Source: Spirosoma profusum (GTDB taxonomy: Bacteria; Bacteroidota; Bacteroidia; Cytophagales; Spirosomataceae). From it: a DNA stretch of 64,000 nucleotides. A program made the translations under genes and the position numbers. The stretch spans positions 88,643-152,642 of the forward strand of contig NZ_JACWZY010000023.1 of NCBI RefSeq assembly GCF_014699005.1, written 5' to 3'. The notes beneath the pieces are model-generated. The model worked only from the letters and a program-made list of their open reading frames with translations. It did no database searches and was not told the DNA's origin. The stretch's first letter is position 1. Every line of letters starts with the position of its first letter. Positions 18,638 to 28,184 of the stretch are shown here, piece by piece.

Positions 18638-20140
18638 ATGGAAACTAAACTAAGACCAGTTAATACGAGCGTTATGCGCAAAAAGCCGCTTTCAGCTTAT
18701 GCGGCTGATGCTCAAAAAAGTGAACTTAAACGCGTACTAACCCGCTGGGGGCTAACCTCATTAGGTATTGGTGCCGTTATCGGGGGAGGTATTTTCGTAT
18801 TGACTGGTATTGCCGCTCGTGAGTGGGCAGGCCCTGCGCTGGCCCTGGCCTTTATCATCGCGGGGGTAGCCTGTACGTTTGCGGCCCTGTGCTACGCTGA
18901 ATTCGCTTCCATTCTGCCAGTTGAAGGTTCGGCTTACGCTTATTCGTACGGTACGGTTGGGGAATTGTTTGCGTGGCTGATTGGCTGGAACCTCATTCTG
19001 GAATACATGATGGGTGCTACGACGGTGGCCGTAAGCTGGTCGGGGTATTTCGAGAAATTTCTCCATCTATTCCACATAGAACCGCCCATATGGCTAATGA
19101 ATGACCCGGTAACAGCGCATGAAAAGGCTGATGCGTTACGTGCCGCCGGGACCGCCGTACCTGATTTCACGTTTGCCATGAATTTGCCTGCCTTCCTGAT
19201 CGTAATCGTTGTTACGTATATTCTGGTAAAAGGAATTAAAGAAGCCGCCAGTACGAACAACCTGATTGTGATCGTAAAAGTGGCAACCGTCATTTTTGTC
19301 ATTATAGCTGGCTATTTTTTCGTCGATACTGCAAACTGGACACCGTTTATACCCCCTGCCGTAGTTGATGAAACGGGTCAAACGCACTATGGCTGGCCGG
19401 GAATTGTCACAGCCGCCGGGATTGTGTTCTTCGCGTATATCGGCTTCGACGCCGTTTCGACACAGGCTGGCGAAGCCATCAACCCCAAGAAGGACGTACC
19501 GTTTGCTATTATTGCCTCCCTGCTTATCTGTACCGCTCTATACATCCTGGTTTCACTCGTGCTGACGGGTATGGTGAAATACGATACGTTAGACCTTAAA
19601 GCTCCTGTGGCACAGGCTTTTGCCGATGCCGGTTTAACCTGGGCGGTTTACCTGATTACCATTGCAGCCATTGCCGGTCTTACGTCCGTAATGCTTGTGA
19701 TGATGCTCGGCCAGACGCGGGTTTTCCTGGGGATGGCGAAAGATGGTCTTCTGCCAAAGAACCTGTTTGCGTCTATTCACCCGACCTTCAAAACGCCCTG
19801 GAAAAGCACCATTTTCGTGGGTACTATTGTGTCGATTGTCGCAGCGCTCACGCCTATCGATAAGGTATCGCAGCTTACCAGTTCGGGTACGTTGTTTGCT
19901 TTTGCCATGATTTGTGGCGCGGTTTGGCTGCTACGTGTCCGCGAACCCAATCTGGAGCGTCCGTATCGTACGCCAGCCCTCCCGGTCATTGCTACGTTAG
20001 GTATTCTGGCTAACCTGTACCTGATGTGGAATCTACGTACCGATACAAAAATCACGTTCGTAGTATGGGGTATTCTTGGACTGATTGTTTACTTCGCTTA
20101 TAGCCGTCATCACAGCAATCTGAACAAACCGCAGGAATAA
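18638..20140 (+). CDS. APC-family amino acid permease (cationic amino acid transporter type)
   Basis: This inner-membrane secondary transporter has about 12 membrane helices over 500 residues. The first helix has the family hallmark LGIGAVIGGGIFVLTG (unwound GxG/IGGG substrate site), and FFAYIGFDAVSTQAGEAINP in the middle is the typical helix 6 region of the YhdG/CAT subgroup. The C-terminal RVREPNLERPYRTP motif is also characteristic. The frame is open upstream to 18476, but that part lies in the secDF terminator. ATG at 18638 gives a normal N-terminus, and 18674 (MRKKPLS) is an alternative. The substrate is likely a neutral or cationic amino acid. It is transcribed alone with a strong terminator behind it. 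Confidence 0.9.
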   Translation: METKLRPVNTSVMRKKPLSAYAADAQKSELKRVLTRWGLTSLGIGAVIGGGIFVLTGIAAREWAGPALALAFIIAGVACTFAALCYAEFASILPVEGSAYAYSYGTVGELFAWLIGWNLILEYMMGATTVAVSWSGYFEKFLHLFHIEPPIWLMNDPVTAHEKADALRAAGTAVPDFTFAMNLPAFLIVIVVTYILVKGIKEAASTNNLIVIVKVATVIFVIIAGYFFVDTANWTPFIPPAVVDETGQTHYGWPGIVTAAGIVFFAYIGFDAVSTQAGEAINPKKDVPFAIIASLLICTALYILVSLVLTGMVKYDTLDLKAPVAQAFADAGLTWAVYLITIAAIAGLTSVMLVMMLGQTRVFLGMAKDGLLPKNLFASIHPTFKTPWKSTIFVGTIVSIVAALTPIDKVSQLTSSGTLFAFAMICGAVWLLRVREPNLERPYRTPALPVIATLGILANLYLMWNLRTDTKITFVVWGILGLIVYFAYSRHHSNLNKPQE

Positions 20141-20163
20141 TTTTCTTTCCTGATCATCATACT

Positions 20164-20198
20164 GAAAAACCCCTCGGTACTACGTCGAGGGGTTTTTC
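20164..20198 (+). terminator. Intrinsic terminator of amino acid permease gene
   Basis: A 13-bp stem (20164-20176 with 20186-20198) with a 9-nt loop, a CCCCTCG core and a T5 tail forms a classical terminator 24 bases after the stop codon. Confidence 0.9.
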
Positions 20199-20233
20199 AT
20201 TGTAGGGCTATGAACGAAACCTAAATGAGCGGA

Positions 20234-20266
20234 TTTGTCATGCTTCGTTCCTCAGCATGACAAAAA
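20234..20266. repeat. Single-arm copy of the REP-like GTCATnCTGA element
   Basis: The 27 bases 20240-20266 are identical to part of the right arm of the element at 45673-45704. Here a shortened left part (TTTGTCATGC) pairs directly with GCATGACAAA (20255-20264), giving a 10-bp hairpin with an 11-nt loop. It looks like a collapsed or solo unit of the family at 33547, 45609 and 47600. Confidence 0.7.
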
Positions 20267-20289
20267 GTTATCAGTAGTTTTGTCACTGC

Positions 20290-21087
20290 ATGAGTATACA
20301 GGAATTATTTGGATATGCATCAGCAATTGTCGTCGGACTGGTTATTGGTCTGGCGGGGGGTGGAGGGTCTATTCTGACGGTACCTATTTTCATTTACGTT
20401 TTTCATATCCCGACTATACTAGCCACTACGTATTCACTGTTCGTTGTCGGTACTACGTCGTTCGTCGGTTCACTGAATCACATCTGGGGAAAACGGGTCA
20501 ATCTGCGTGTTACGTTGGCGTTTGCTCTACCTTCGTTTGTTTCGGTTTATCTGAGCCGCCGATTTCTGGTACCTGCCCTCCCCGACCCCATGTTTCAGTT
20601 GGGGAAGTTTGTCTTATCGAAAAGTGATGCTATTCTTTACTTCTTTGCCATTGTAATGATTTTGGCGGCACGCGCCATGATACGTAGCGACCGGCCCGAA
20701 GAGGGTGAAGCCGCCGATGGTCGCCCGCGCTATCGAAATCTGGCCCTTGATGGTCTAGCCGTTGGAGTACTCACGGGTACTATTGGTGCTGGTGGCGGCT
20801 TTCTTATCGTACCTATGCTGGTTTTGCTGGCAGGATTGCCCATTCAGCGGGCGGTTGCTACGTCGGTGTTGATTATCGCTATCAATTCATTCGTTGGTTT
20901 TCTGGGCGATATTCACCACACCGAACTGAACTGGAATTTTCTGCTACCGTTTACGGGTTTATCTATCATCGGTATTTTCGTTGGGATGTATTTCGCCCGC
21001 TTTGTGGCTCCCGAAAAACTCAAGAAAGGCTTCGGCTGGTTTGTGCTGCTGGTAGCAACCTACATGATTCTGAGAGAAATTCTGTAA
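20290..21087 (+). CDS. TauE/SafE (TSUP) family membrane exporter
   Basis: This 265-residue inner-membrane protein has about eight hydrophobic helices in two halves, each opening with the family motif: VVGLVIGLAGGGGSILTVP in the first half and VGVLTGTIGAGGGFLIVPM in the second. TSUP proteins move sulfite, sulfoacetate or related sulfur anions. The next gene (metallo-beta-lactamase plus rhodanese) begins 80 bases later and handles persulfide or thiosulfate, so the pair probably detoxifies reduced sulfur: oxidation in the cytoplasm, then export of sulfite. A TAGTTTTG element at 20275-20282 lies only eight bases before the ATG, hinting at a very short or absent leader, but that is weak evidence. 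Confidence 0.9.
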   Translation: MSIQELFGYASAIVVGLVIGLAGGGGSILTVPIFIYVFHIPTILATTYSLFVVGTTSFVGSLNHIWGKRVNLRVTLAFALPSFVSVYLSRRFLVPALPDPMFQLGKFVLSKSDAILYFFAIVMILAARAMIRSDRPEEGEAADGRPRYRNLALDGLAVGVLTGTIGAGGGFLIVPMLVLLAGLPIQRAVATSVLIIAINSFVGFLGDIHHTELNWNFLLPFTGLSIIGIFVGMYFARFVAPEKLKKGFGWFVLLVATYMILREIL

Positions 21088-21109
21088 CGCAGTCGGACTG
21101 ACTTCCCAG

Positions 21110-21154
21110 CCTCTGGTCCGCACTACTAAACTGACATTGACTGCGGACCAGAGG
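21110..21154 (+). promoter_or_regulatory. Hairpin immediately upstream of the MBL-rhodanese start codon
   Basis: Perfect 13-bp arms (21110-21122 and 21142-21154) with a 19-nt loop end 12 bases before the ATG at 21167. There is no T-run, so it is not a classical terminator. It could reduce read-through or affect ribosome access to the second gene of the pair. Confidence 0.5.
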
Positions 21155-21166
21155 TTCGCGTTACGT

Positions 21167-22564
21167 ATGATTATCGAACAATTGTATACGGGTTGCCTGG
21201 CGCAGGGAGCTTATTATATCGAAAGCAACGGCGAAGCGGCCATCATCGACCCACTTCGCGAAACGACGCCTTACACTCGGAAAGCCCAAAAAGCTGGAGC
21301 TACCATTAAATACGTTTTTGAAACTCACTTCCACGCCGACTTTGTTTCAGGACACCTGGATTTAGCCCAGAAAACAGGTGCTACGATTGTGTACGGGCCC
21401 AATGCCAACACAAACTATTCAGTTTATCTGGCTCAGGATGGCGAAACATTTGCGCTGGGTAACGTAACGATAAAAGTTCTTCACACGCCCGGTCACACGC
21501 TCGAATCCACCACGTACCTGCTCATCGACGAATCTGGAAACGATTACGCCATCTTCACCGGTGATACGTTGTTCATCGGCGACGTTGGCCGCCCCGATCT
21601 GGCTATTAAAGGTGAGTTGACAGAACGAGATCTGGCGGGCATGCTCTACGACAGCCTTCATGAGAAGATCATACCATTGGCCGACAATGTAATCGTGTAT
21701 CCGGCACATGGTGCGGGTTCGGCCTGTGGCAAAAACATGAGTAAGGAAACTACGGATACGTTGGGCAACCAGAAACGATTTAACTACGCGCTTCAGGCAA
21801 AATCGAAGTCAGAGTTTATCGAAAAAGTGCTGGATGGACTCACGGCGGCCCCTGCCTATTTTGCCGAAAACGCCCGCCTGAACAAAGAAGGCTACGAACC
21901 CATTGACCAAGTGATGCAACGCGGTAGCCAGTCCCTCTCACCTGATGCGTTCGAAGCCGCCGTTAACGAAACAGGGGCTTTGGTATTGGACGTACGTAAC
22001 GCCGTCGATTTCGCGAAAGGATTTATTCCCAATGCTATCAACATTGGCCTGAATGGGCAATTTGCGCCCTGGGTCGGTTCGCTTATTCCCGACGTAACAC
22101 AGCCGATTGCGCTCGTTACGCCCGCAGGTCAGGAAGAAGAAACCGTGTTACGTTTAGCCCGAGTCGGCTACGATAACTGCATCGGTTTCCTAGATGGTGG
22201 ATTTACGAGCTGGCAGCAGGCAGGAAAAGAAGTGGATACCATTGAGTCCATTTCAGCAGAAGAATTCGCCACCCGCTGGCAGCCACATAATAACGTAGCA
22301 GTAGTCGATGTACGGAAACCCATTGAGTTTTCCGACGAACACGTAGCAGGGGCCGCAAACATGCCTCTCGATACGTTAAACGACCACATGACCGAGATTC
22401 AACGTAACGAACCCGTATACGTTCACTGTGCGGGTGGCTATCGGTCTATGGTAGCCAACTCTATTCTGAAAGCGCGCGGTTTCCAGAACGTAGTGAACGT
22501 AGAAGGCGGCATGGCAGCTATCAAGCAAACGAACGTAGCGGTTGAATCAATAGTCAATAATTAG
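21167..22564 (+). CDS. Metallo-beta-lactamase fold protein with two rhodanese domains (persulfide dioxygenase-like)
   Basis: The N-terminal 230 residues are a glyoxalase II/ETHE1-like metal hydrolase fold with THFHADFVSGH (HxHxDxxxH), HTPGHT, FTGDTLF and YPAHGAGSACG, which supply the iron-binding His/Asp set of persulfide dioxygenases. Two rhodanese domains follow. The first (about residues 265-355) lacks the catalytic Cys in its loop (VTPAGQEEE), so it is probably structural. The second (about 370-460) has the active loop VHCAGGYRS. The expected reaction is oxidation of glutathione- or thiol-persulfide to sulfite, with sulfur transfer by the second rhodanese. ATG at 21167 is chosen over a TTG at 21137, which lies inside the upstream hairpin. 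It pairs with the TauE exporter. Confidence 0.9.
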   Translation: MIIEQLYTGCLAQGAYYIESNGEAAIIDPLRETTPYTRKAQKAGATIKYVFETHFHADFVSGHLDLAQKTGATIVYGPNANTNYSVYLAQDGETFALGNVTIKVLHTPGHTLESTTYLLIDESGNDYAIFTGDTLFIGDVGRPDLAIKGELTERDLAGMLYDSLHEKIIPLADNVIVYPAHGAGSACGKNMSKETTDTLGNQKRFNYALQAKSKSEFIEKVLDGLTAAPAYFAENARLNKEGYEPIDQVMQRGSQSLSPDAFEAAVNETGALVLDVRNAVDFAKGFIPNAINIGLNGQFAPWVGSLIPDVTQPIALVTPAGQEEETVLRLARVGYDNCIGFLDGGFTSWQQAGKEVDTIESISAEEFATRWQPHNNVAVVDVRKPIEFSDEHVAGAANMPLDTLNDHMTEIQRNEPVYVHCAGGYRSMVANSILKARGFQNVVNVEGGMAAIKQTNVAVESIVNN

Positions 22565-22571
22565 TAGTATC

Positions 22572-22604
22572 ACGTATGCCATTACTTGGATTAATGGCAT
22601 ACGT
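22572..22604. terminator. Bidirectional terminator between converging genes
   Basis: Perfect 13-bp arms (22572-22584 and 22592-22604) with a 7-nt loop sit between the stop of the MBL-rhodanese gene and the stop of the fibronectin-repeat gene. No long T-run is seen on either side. Confidence 0.6.
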
Positions 22605-22608
22605 AAGT

Positions 22609-25600
22609 TCAGGGCTTCAATCGCAACGTAGCACCGCTACCAAAAGTGATTCGGGCGGCTTCTCCGTAACGTATCGTTAAGGCTTTAGCCGTCTGATTAG
22701 CGGGCACATTAACCACGTGGTTAACCTCCACCAAATCCGCGAAATCAGGTACTCGATTACATGACCAGACTGTGGGGTCATCCCACGAGCCGTCACGTAG
22801 CGTGTGTAAACCGAAAGGGCAGTTGTTCAGGGTTTTAAAGAAAGCCGTTAGCTGAAAATTGGTTTCATCGCCACACTGAGAGCTAACCTGCCATTCATAC
22901 GACGTATTGTTCGTCAGATTAGTGAGCAGAAAACGAGTTTCATTAATATTGGAAATTGTGTTCCAGTCGGAGCTGCCAACGGCCCGCCATCGTAGCTGAT
23001 ACCCAACTCCGTCACCCGACTCATTCCAGCGGAACAGAATGGATGTCGTACTTAGATTCTCTGTCCATAACCGATTGGTCGAACCACAGCGCGTCAGGAA
23101 AAATGCTGACGTACCGAAGTCAGTCTGGCAATCACTACGTATCTGCCATTCATAAACTGTATTATTCGCCAAGCTAGTCAACTTATAAGGCAACGTAGTA
23201 ATGCCTGCTACGTTCGTCCAGTTTGAATCACCCAGCTTTCGCCAGCGCAGGTCATAGAGAGGGTAATTATCGGAACTCCAATTGAGTTGAGCCGAATTAG
23301 CTGTTACGTCTGGCTGATATTTATATTCATAACCATCATAATAGCAATGTACCAGAAACTCAGCAGGAGCGCTAAGGCTACCTGCGCAGACCCCACGCAC
23401 CCGCCACTCATAAGACGTATCGTTCGTAAGCCCTGTCAATAAGTAAGGGGACGTAGCATCCGGTATCGTCGTCCAGGAACTACTACCCACCGGTCTCCAA
23501 TCGATCTGATACGTTGATTCGCCCCCGTCCCATTTCAAATAAGTCCGATTGGGTTTTCCACCGGCACTGCGCAAATTAGTCGGGGGTTTACATTGTGTTT
23601 TGAAGCGTGTTGGACTGGTGTATAGTGATGATGTAGTAGGCTCACAAACAGTCGTGACAGCCCATTCATAATCTGTATTGTTCATTAAGCCGGTGAGTGA
23701 ATACGTAGTACTCGTTATTCCGGAAAGCGTTGTCCAGGTAGTTTCGCCGATAACCCGATACCGAATCGAGTAGATTGAGCCCGAACCAATCCAGCTAAGT
23801 TGGGCAGACTGGGTGGCCTCGTTACGTGTTTCGGTGGAAGTTGGCATCTGGCAAATTGTTCTGAATAGGGCCGTTGACGAAGGACTCATTACGTTGTCTG
23901 AGCACCTGGTTACTACCCGCCATTCATAGATGGTATAATTGGTCAGACCAGTTAATGAATAGGTATTACTAGTTATACCTGTTACTGATTGCCAGTTAGA
24001 AACGCCAGCCACCCGCCATTGTATCGTAACTGGCCAACCGAGGGTAACCCAGCTTAACTGAGCCGAGTTCGACCGAATTTGAGTGGTTGATAGATTGGAC
24101 GGGTACAAACACGTAGTAACAAAACTGGTACTTGCTTCATGCGCTACACCTGCGTTATCAACATAGCTAACTCGAACGTCATAGGTCGTGTTTGGCGTTA
24201 AACCCATCAGTAAGTATCGCTTCGTCGACAGGGAGCCGGTTGTGTTCCAGCTTCCGTTACGTGTACGCCATTGCAGGACGTAGTTAGTAGATTCAGGCCC
24301 ATCCGACCAGTTAAGTCGGGCTGTCTGATAGGACATACTATCCACTCCTATATTGAGAGCAGATTGACTACCAGGAGTAGTTATAGGATTTGAATACCCC
24401 GAATTATCAGCCAATGTGTTGACATCACAAACGCCCCGAACCTGGAAATCGTAGGTAGCACCAGGGGTGAGGTTTGTCACTAAATACGCAGAACTAGTGA
24501 GTCCATTGACAGAAATGGTGTTAACCCAGGAGCCATTTTCTGCCAGAGAGCGCACTAATAAATTTACGGCCGTATTATCAGCTCTATTCGTCCAGCTTAT
24601 TAAGAATGAGCGGGACGTAAGATCGGAGACGTTGACATTCGCCGGATTTTGGCATTGCGTTGTAAACGTACCAGTTTGTGAAAACAGCGCGGCTCCACTT
24701 TCTCCACAATAGGTTTTTATACGCCATTCATAATTTGTGTTACCAGCTAAACCGGTTATCAGGGCATTTCCCGACGTAATACCCGTCAGCTCCGACCAGA
24801 TTACACGGCCAGCAATCCGGTATTGAACGGTATAGGTTTGGCCTACTGACAGGTTCACAGTCGGCCAGTTAAGCTGCGCAGTGTTGTACCCCGGATAAGA
24901 ATAACCTATATATGTGACCGCTGGACAGGCGGTTTGAAACGATACCGGGGCTGAAAAATCAGACAAATTACCATTGCCACAGTCAGTGGCCACCCGCCAC
25001 TCGTATACAGTATTGTTTGCTAGCCCGGTTAAAGAGTATACCATTTCAAGCCTATCGCCCGGCACCGTTACGCTCGACCAGTTCGTTGCACCTACTACCC
25101 GCCATTGTACTACGTACGAAGGCATGTATGGTGAATAATTTCGCCACCGTAACGTAGCAGAATTGGCATTCACCGAGGAGCCTGTTGGTTGAGGGGGGGA
25201 ACATGTCCAGACAAACGACGACGAAACCGAGAAATCAGAGAAAACAGTGGGCGAACACTGTTTTCTTACCCGCCACTCATACGTCGTGTTTGGTGTTAAA
25301 CCGGTGAGCGAGTACGTAGTACCTGTAATTCCAGAAATCGTAGTCCATGCACCAGAAGTGTTATTTCTGTATTGCAATTCATTCACAAGGTCAGCATTAT
25401 AGACACTGTTCGACCAGTCAAAATTCAACTGTACAGCTGTGTTAGGCAATAAAGTTTGGTCAGGTACGTAGTGCGCAATACAACCTAACGTAGCCGTGAA
25501 AGTCGATGAATAATCGGAAACTACACCCGCTGAACACGCCTGCCGAAGTCGGTATTGATAATTTAGGCCGTTAGTCAGATTTGTCAGGTCATAGCTACTA

Positions 25601-27954
25601 CCTGTAATTCCATTCACTTCGTTCCAGACGGGGCTTCCGACAGAACGCCATTGCAAATCATATTCGGTAGGTAAGGCAGACGCATACCAAAAGATCCTTA
25701 GCGATGTAGTCGATTGCTGAACAGCGTTTAAAGGCACTGGCGCAGGGCAGTCAGAGCTGAAGGGCTGTCCATTCACAAAATCTGAATAAATCGACGTAGT
25801 ACACTGCGTCCTGATCCGCCATTCATACGTTTTGCCAATTGGTAGATTATAAAGCGAATAGCTTTGGTTCGAAGACCAGCTACCGTCTTCAAAAATTGGT
25901 TCATTACCTTTTGTAACGACACTAATCCAAGTAGCAGCGCCTGTTTCACGATACTGAATCTCAGTCAGATTGTTTTTGCTGCTTTGCCACGTCAGCCTTA
26001 CAGCATTGAAATTGATAGTCGAAACAACAGGATCTACTGGCGTAGCGCATTGCGTTTTAAATATCTGTACAGACGAGAAGTCTATGGAGCAGCCGGAGCC
26101 TACCCGCCACTCATACGTCGTGTTAAACGCCAGTCCGGTCAGGGAAAAGATTGTTGCCGTCAAACTGGTTACCGATGTCCAGTCAGTTGCCCCCTGTATA
26201 CGATACTGTAGCTCATAAGGAGGGCGACTTCCAAACCCATCCCAACTAACTAAAGCCGACGAAATATCTACAGCACCAACGTATAGATGGGATGGATTAG
26301 CGCATTGTAAGGAGAACGTCCGGGAAGACGTAAAATCAGACAGCGCAGTACTCGAACAAGCACTTCGAACCCGCCACTCATAAGTTGTACCCAGTTGCAA
26401 TTCTGTCAACTTATAACGGGTTGTAGTAACCGTGCTGCTCAACCAGCCAGCCGCTCCAACAGATCGCCACTGGACTTCATACGTTGTTGCACCTCCCTGC
26501 GAATCCCAAACAAGATCAATGGCTGTTCTTGTCGCGTTCTCCGTACGAAGAGAGCCAGGCGCAAGGCAATATAACGTATAAGGTTGAGCCATCAGGAAAT
26601 TGGAATACTCAGTATCCGAACACTGACTTCGCACGCGCCACTCATACGTTGCTCCAGCCTGTAGACCTGTTAAGAGGTAGTTATTTCCGGTGACGCCGGT
26701 TACCGACGACCAACTGGTTGCACCCACAATTCGCCATTGAATTTCGGATAAATTACCGGAAGGCGAATTCCAGGTGAGGTACAGGCCGTTCGATTGTGAT
26801 GTACTAGTAAACGTATAGGTTGGGGCTGTGCATCGCGTCGTTATTAATTGCGCTGGTGTAAAGGCCGATGATACCGATGGCGAACAAACCGTTCGTACAC
26901 GCCATTCATACGTTGTGTTGTTTGTCAGGCCCGACAGGCTATATGGAGATTGTACGTTCGAAACAACGTTCCACGTAGCAGTTCCAGCGGCTCGCCATTG
27001 CAACTCACCCGCAAACGTTTTCCATTCCAGCACAGCCGAGTTATAGCTTACAGATCGTGTCGATACGTCCGTAGGCAATGGGCAACTTGTCTGCACTAAC
27101 TGTATATCGGTGAAAGTCGATTTGTCCGTCGACGAGCAAGCCGTACGTACCTGCCATTCATACGTAGTGGAATTCGCCAGGCCCGCTAATGTGTACTCCG
27201 TCGACCCGATATTTTCTACCACCGTCCAGGCTGACGTTCCGGCACGTCGCCATTGGATGTCAGATGATACGTTGGTAGTGGGGCTATCCCAGGCTAATTC
27301 TACGGCATCAGGATTAATTCCCTTCGTACGTGCATTGGTTGGCGGCAGGCAACGCGTACGGAAAGAACTACCTATTAGAAAATCAGAGCTTTCGGTGGCT
27401 GAACAAATTGTCCGAACTTGCCATTCGAACGATGTTTCTTCGGGTAAACCCGCCAAGTTGAGAAAGTCTGTTGTCAAACCGCTGACAATAGTCCAGTTGG
27501 GCTCGCCAGCCGCTCTCCAATACACTTCAGACGTAGCACCGCTTACCGGCTGATACCAGCTTAATTGAGCCGACTGATGGGTAATATTTGTTACGTTCCT
27601 TGTATAAGGAGTCGCGCATTTTGTCAGAAAAGGAATTCCATTTATAAAAACCGACGTATCGCCGGCAGCACAAATTGTACGCGCACGCCATTCATACGCC
27701 GTATTATTAGTCAGGTTTGTCAGGCTAGTTGAGTATGCAGTTAATACCGGCGAGGTTGTCCATCCTGTGCTTCCAGCAGCTCGCCACTGAACCTGGAACT
27801 TGAATGATGGATCACCACTGAAATAACTCCACGTCAACGAAGCCGATTGATACGTAACATCGGCAGCAGCTAATGATTCAGGGCCTCTACAATCTGCAAA
27901 CGCCGACGTAGTGAATACAATACCCAGCAAAATAAGTAAGTAGCGAAATGGCAT
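22609..27954 (-). CDS. Secreted protein with about 19 fibronectin type III repeats
   Basis: This 1781-residue exported protein (signal peptide FRYLLILLGIVFTTSAFA) consists almost wholly of tandem Fn3-like domains of about 85-90 residues. Each repeats the pattern QWRxxGxxxW, then TYEWRVRTxC, then CxxP, so every domain carries a Cys at the end of the F-strand and another at the linker. I count 19 copies of the YEWRVR-type motif, the most divergent being YDVRVSYVD near residue 1240. The last 70 residues differ (GSWDDPTVWSCNRVPDFAD, then VNVPANQTAKALTI) and resemble the short beta-rich region common at the end of Bacteroidota surface proteins. The protein is probably an extracellular or surface stalk or adhesin. 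No type IX sorting tail is recognisable. It is monocistronic. Confidence 0.88.
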   Translation of the reverse strand: MPFRYLLILLGIVFTTSAFADCRGPESLAAADVTYQSASLTWSYFSGDPSFKFQVQWRAAGSTGWTTSPVLTAYSTSLTNLTNNTAYEWRARTICAAGDTSVFINGIPFLTKCATPYTRNVTNITHQSAQLSWYQPVSGATSEVYWRAAGEPNWTIVSGLTTDFLNLAGLPEETSFEWQVRTICSATESSDFLIGSSFRTRCLPPTNARTKGINPDAVELAWDSPTTNVSSDIQWRRAGTSAWTVVENIGSTEYTLAGLANSTTYEWQVRTACSSTDKSTFTDIQLVQTSCPLPTDVSTRSVSYNSAVLEWKTFAGELQWRAAGTATWNVVSNVQSPYSLSGLTNNTTYEWRVRTVCSPSVSSAFTPAQLITTRCTAPTYTFTSTSQSNGLYLTWNSPSGNLSEIQWRIVGATSWSSVTGVTGNNYLLTGLQAGATYEWRVRSQCSDTEYSNFLMAQPYTLYCLAPGSLRTENATRTAIDLVWDSQGGATTYEVQWRSVGAAGWLSSTVTTTRYKLTELQLGTTYEWRVRSACSSTALSDFTSSRTFSLQCANPSHLYVGAVDISSALVSWDGFGSRPPYELQYRIQGATDWTSVTSLTATIFSLTGLAFNTTYEWRVGSGCSIDFSSVQIFKTQCATPVDPVVSTINFNAVRLTWQSSKNNLTEIQYRETGAATWISVVTKGNEPIFEDGSWSSNQSYSLYNLPIGKTYEWRIRTQCTTSIYSDFVNGQPFSSDCPAPVPLNAVQQSTTSLRIFWYASALPTEYDLQWRSVGSPVWNEVNGITGSSYDLTNLTNGLNYQYRLRQACSAGVVSDYSSTFTATLGCIAHYVPDQTLLPNTAVQLNFDWSNSVYNADLVNELQYRNNTSGAWTTISGITGTTYSLTGLTPNTTYEWRVRKQCSPTVFSDFSVSSSFVWTCSPPQPTGSSVNANSATLRWRNYSPYMPSYVVQWRVVGATNWSSVTVPGDRLEMVYSLTGLANNTVYEWRVATDCGNGNLSDFSAPVSFQTACPAVTYIGYSYPGYNTAQLNWPTVNLSVGQTYTVQYRIAGRVIWSELTGITSGNALITGLAGNTNYEWRIKTYCGESGAALFSQTGTFTTQCQNPANVNVSDLTSRSFLISWTNRADNTAVNLLVRSLAENGSWVNTISVNGLTSSAYLVTNLTPGATYDFQVRGVCDVNTLADNSGYSNPITTPGSQSALNIGVDSMSYQTARLNWSDGPESTNYVLQWRTRNGSWNTTGSLSTKRYLLMGLTPNTTYDVRVSYVDNAGVAHEASTSFVTTCLYPSNLSTTQIRSNSAQLSWVTLGWPVTIQWRVAGVSNWQSVTGITSNTYSLTGLTNYTIYEWRVVTRCSDNVMSPSSTALFRTICQMPTSTETRNEATQSAQLSWIGSGSIYSIRYRVIGETTWTTLSGITSTTYSLTGLMNNTDYEWAVTTVCEPTTSSLYTSPTRFKTQCKPPTNLRSAGGKPNRTYLKWDGGESTYQIDWRPVGSSSWTTIPDATSPYLLTGLTNDTSYEWRVRGVCAGSLSAPAEFLVHCYYDGYEYKYQPDVTANSAQLNWSSDNYPLYDLRWRKLGDSNWTNVAGITTLPYKLTSLANNTVYEWQIRSDCQTDFGTSAFFLTRCGSTNRLWTENLSTTSILFRWNESGDGVGYQLRWRAVGSSDWNTISNINETRFLLTNLTNNTSYEWQVSSQCGDETNFQLTAFFKTLNNCPFGLHTLRDGSWDDPTVWSCNRVPDFADLVEVNHVVNVPANQTAKALTIRYGEAARITFGSGATLRLKP

Positions 27955-28070
27955 AGATGGATTTAGGAAGGGATTTTAATACGATAAAAATGCAGCAAAA
28001 ACTCCGCCAAATCGTTACGTGATAATTCCCCTTTTTCCGCCCAAAAACGTTACGTTCCGGACTGAAAATC

Positions 28071-28105
28071 AATAGCCCAACCAGAAAAACTCTGGTTGGG
28101 CTATT
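28071..28105 (-). terminator. Hairpin terminator after M16 peptidase gene
   Basis: Perfect 15-bp arms (28071-28085 and 28091-28105) with a 5-nt loop lie 80 bases downstream of the M16 peptidase stop on its strand. The T-run is weak (ATTGATTTTC), so efficiency is uncertain. Confidence 0.65.
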
Positions 28106-28184
28106 ACGTTCTTGAGTAGTGATTTTACTGGCCAAAACTCCGGCTTACACCAAAACACTATCGACTGTTGTCTAGCTATTCTTT

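Noticed and set aside
22609..27954. Periodic repeats considered as a CRISPR array
   Set aside because: The periodicity is about 260-270 bases and codes for fibronectin-III domains with diverged DNA, not short identical repeats with spacers.
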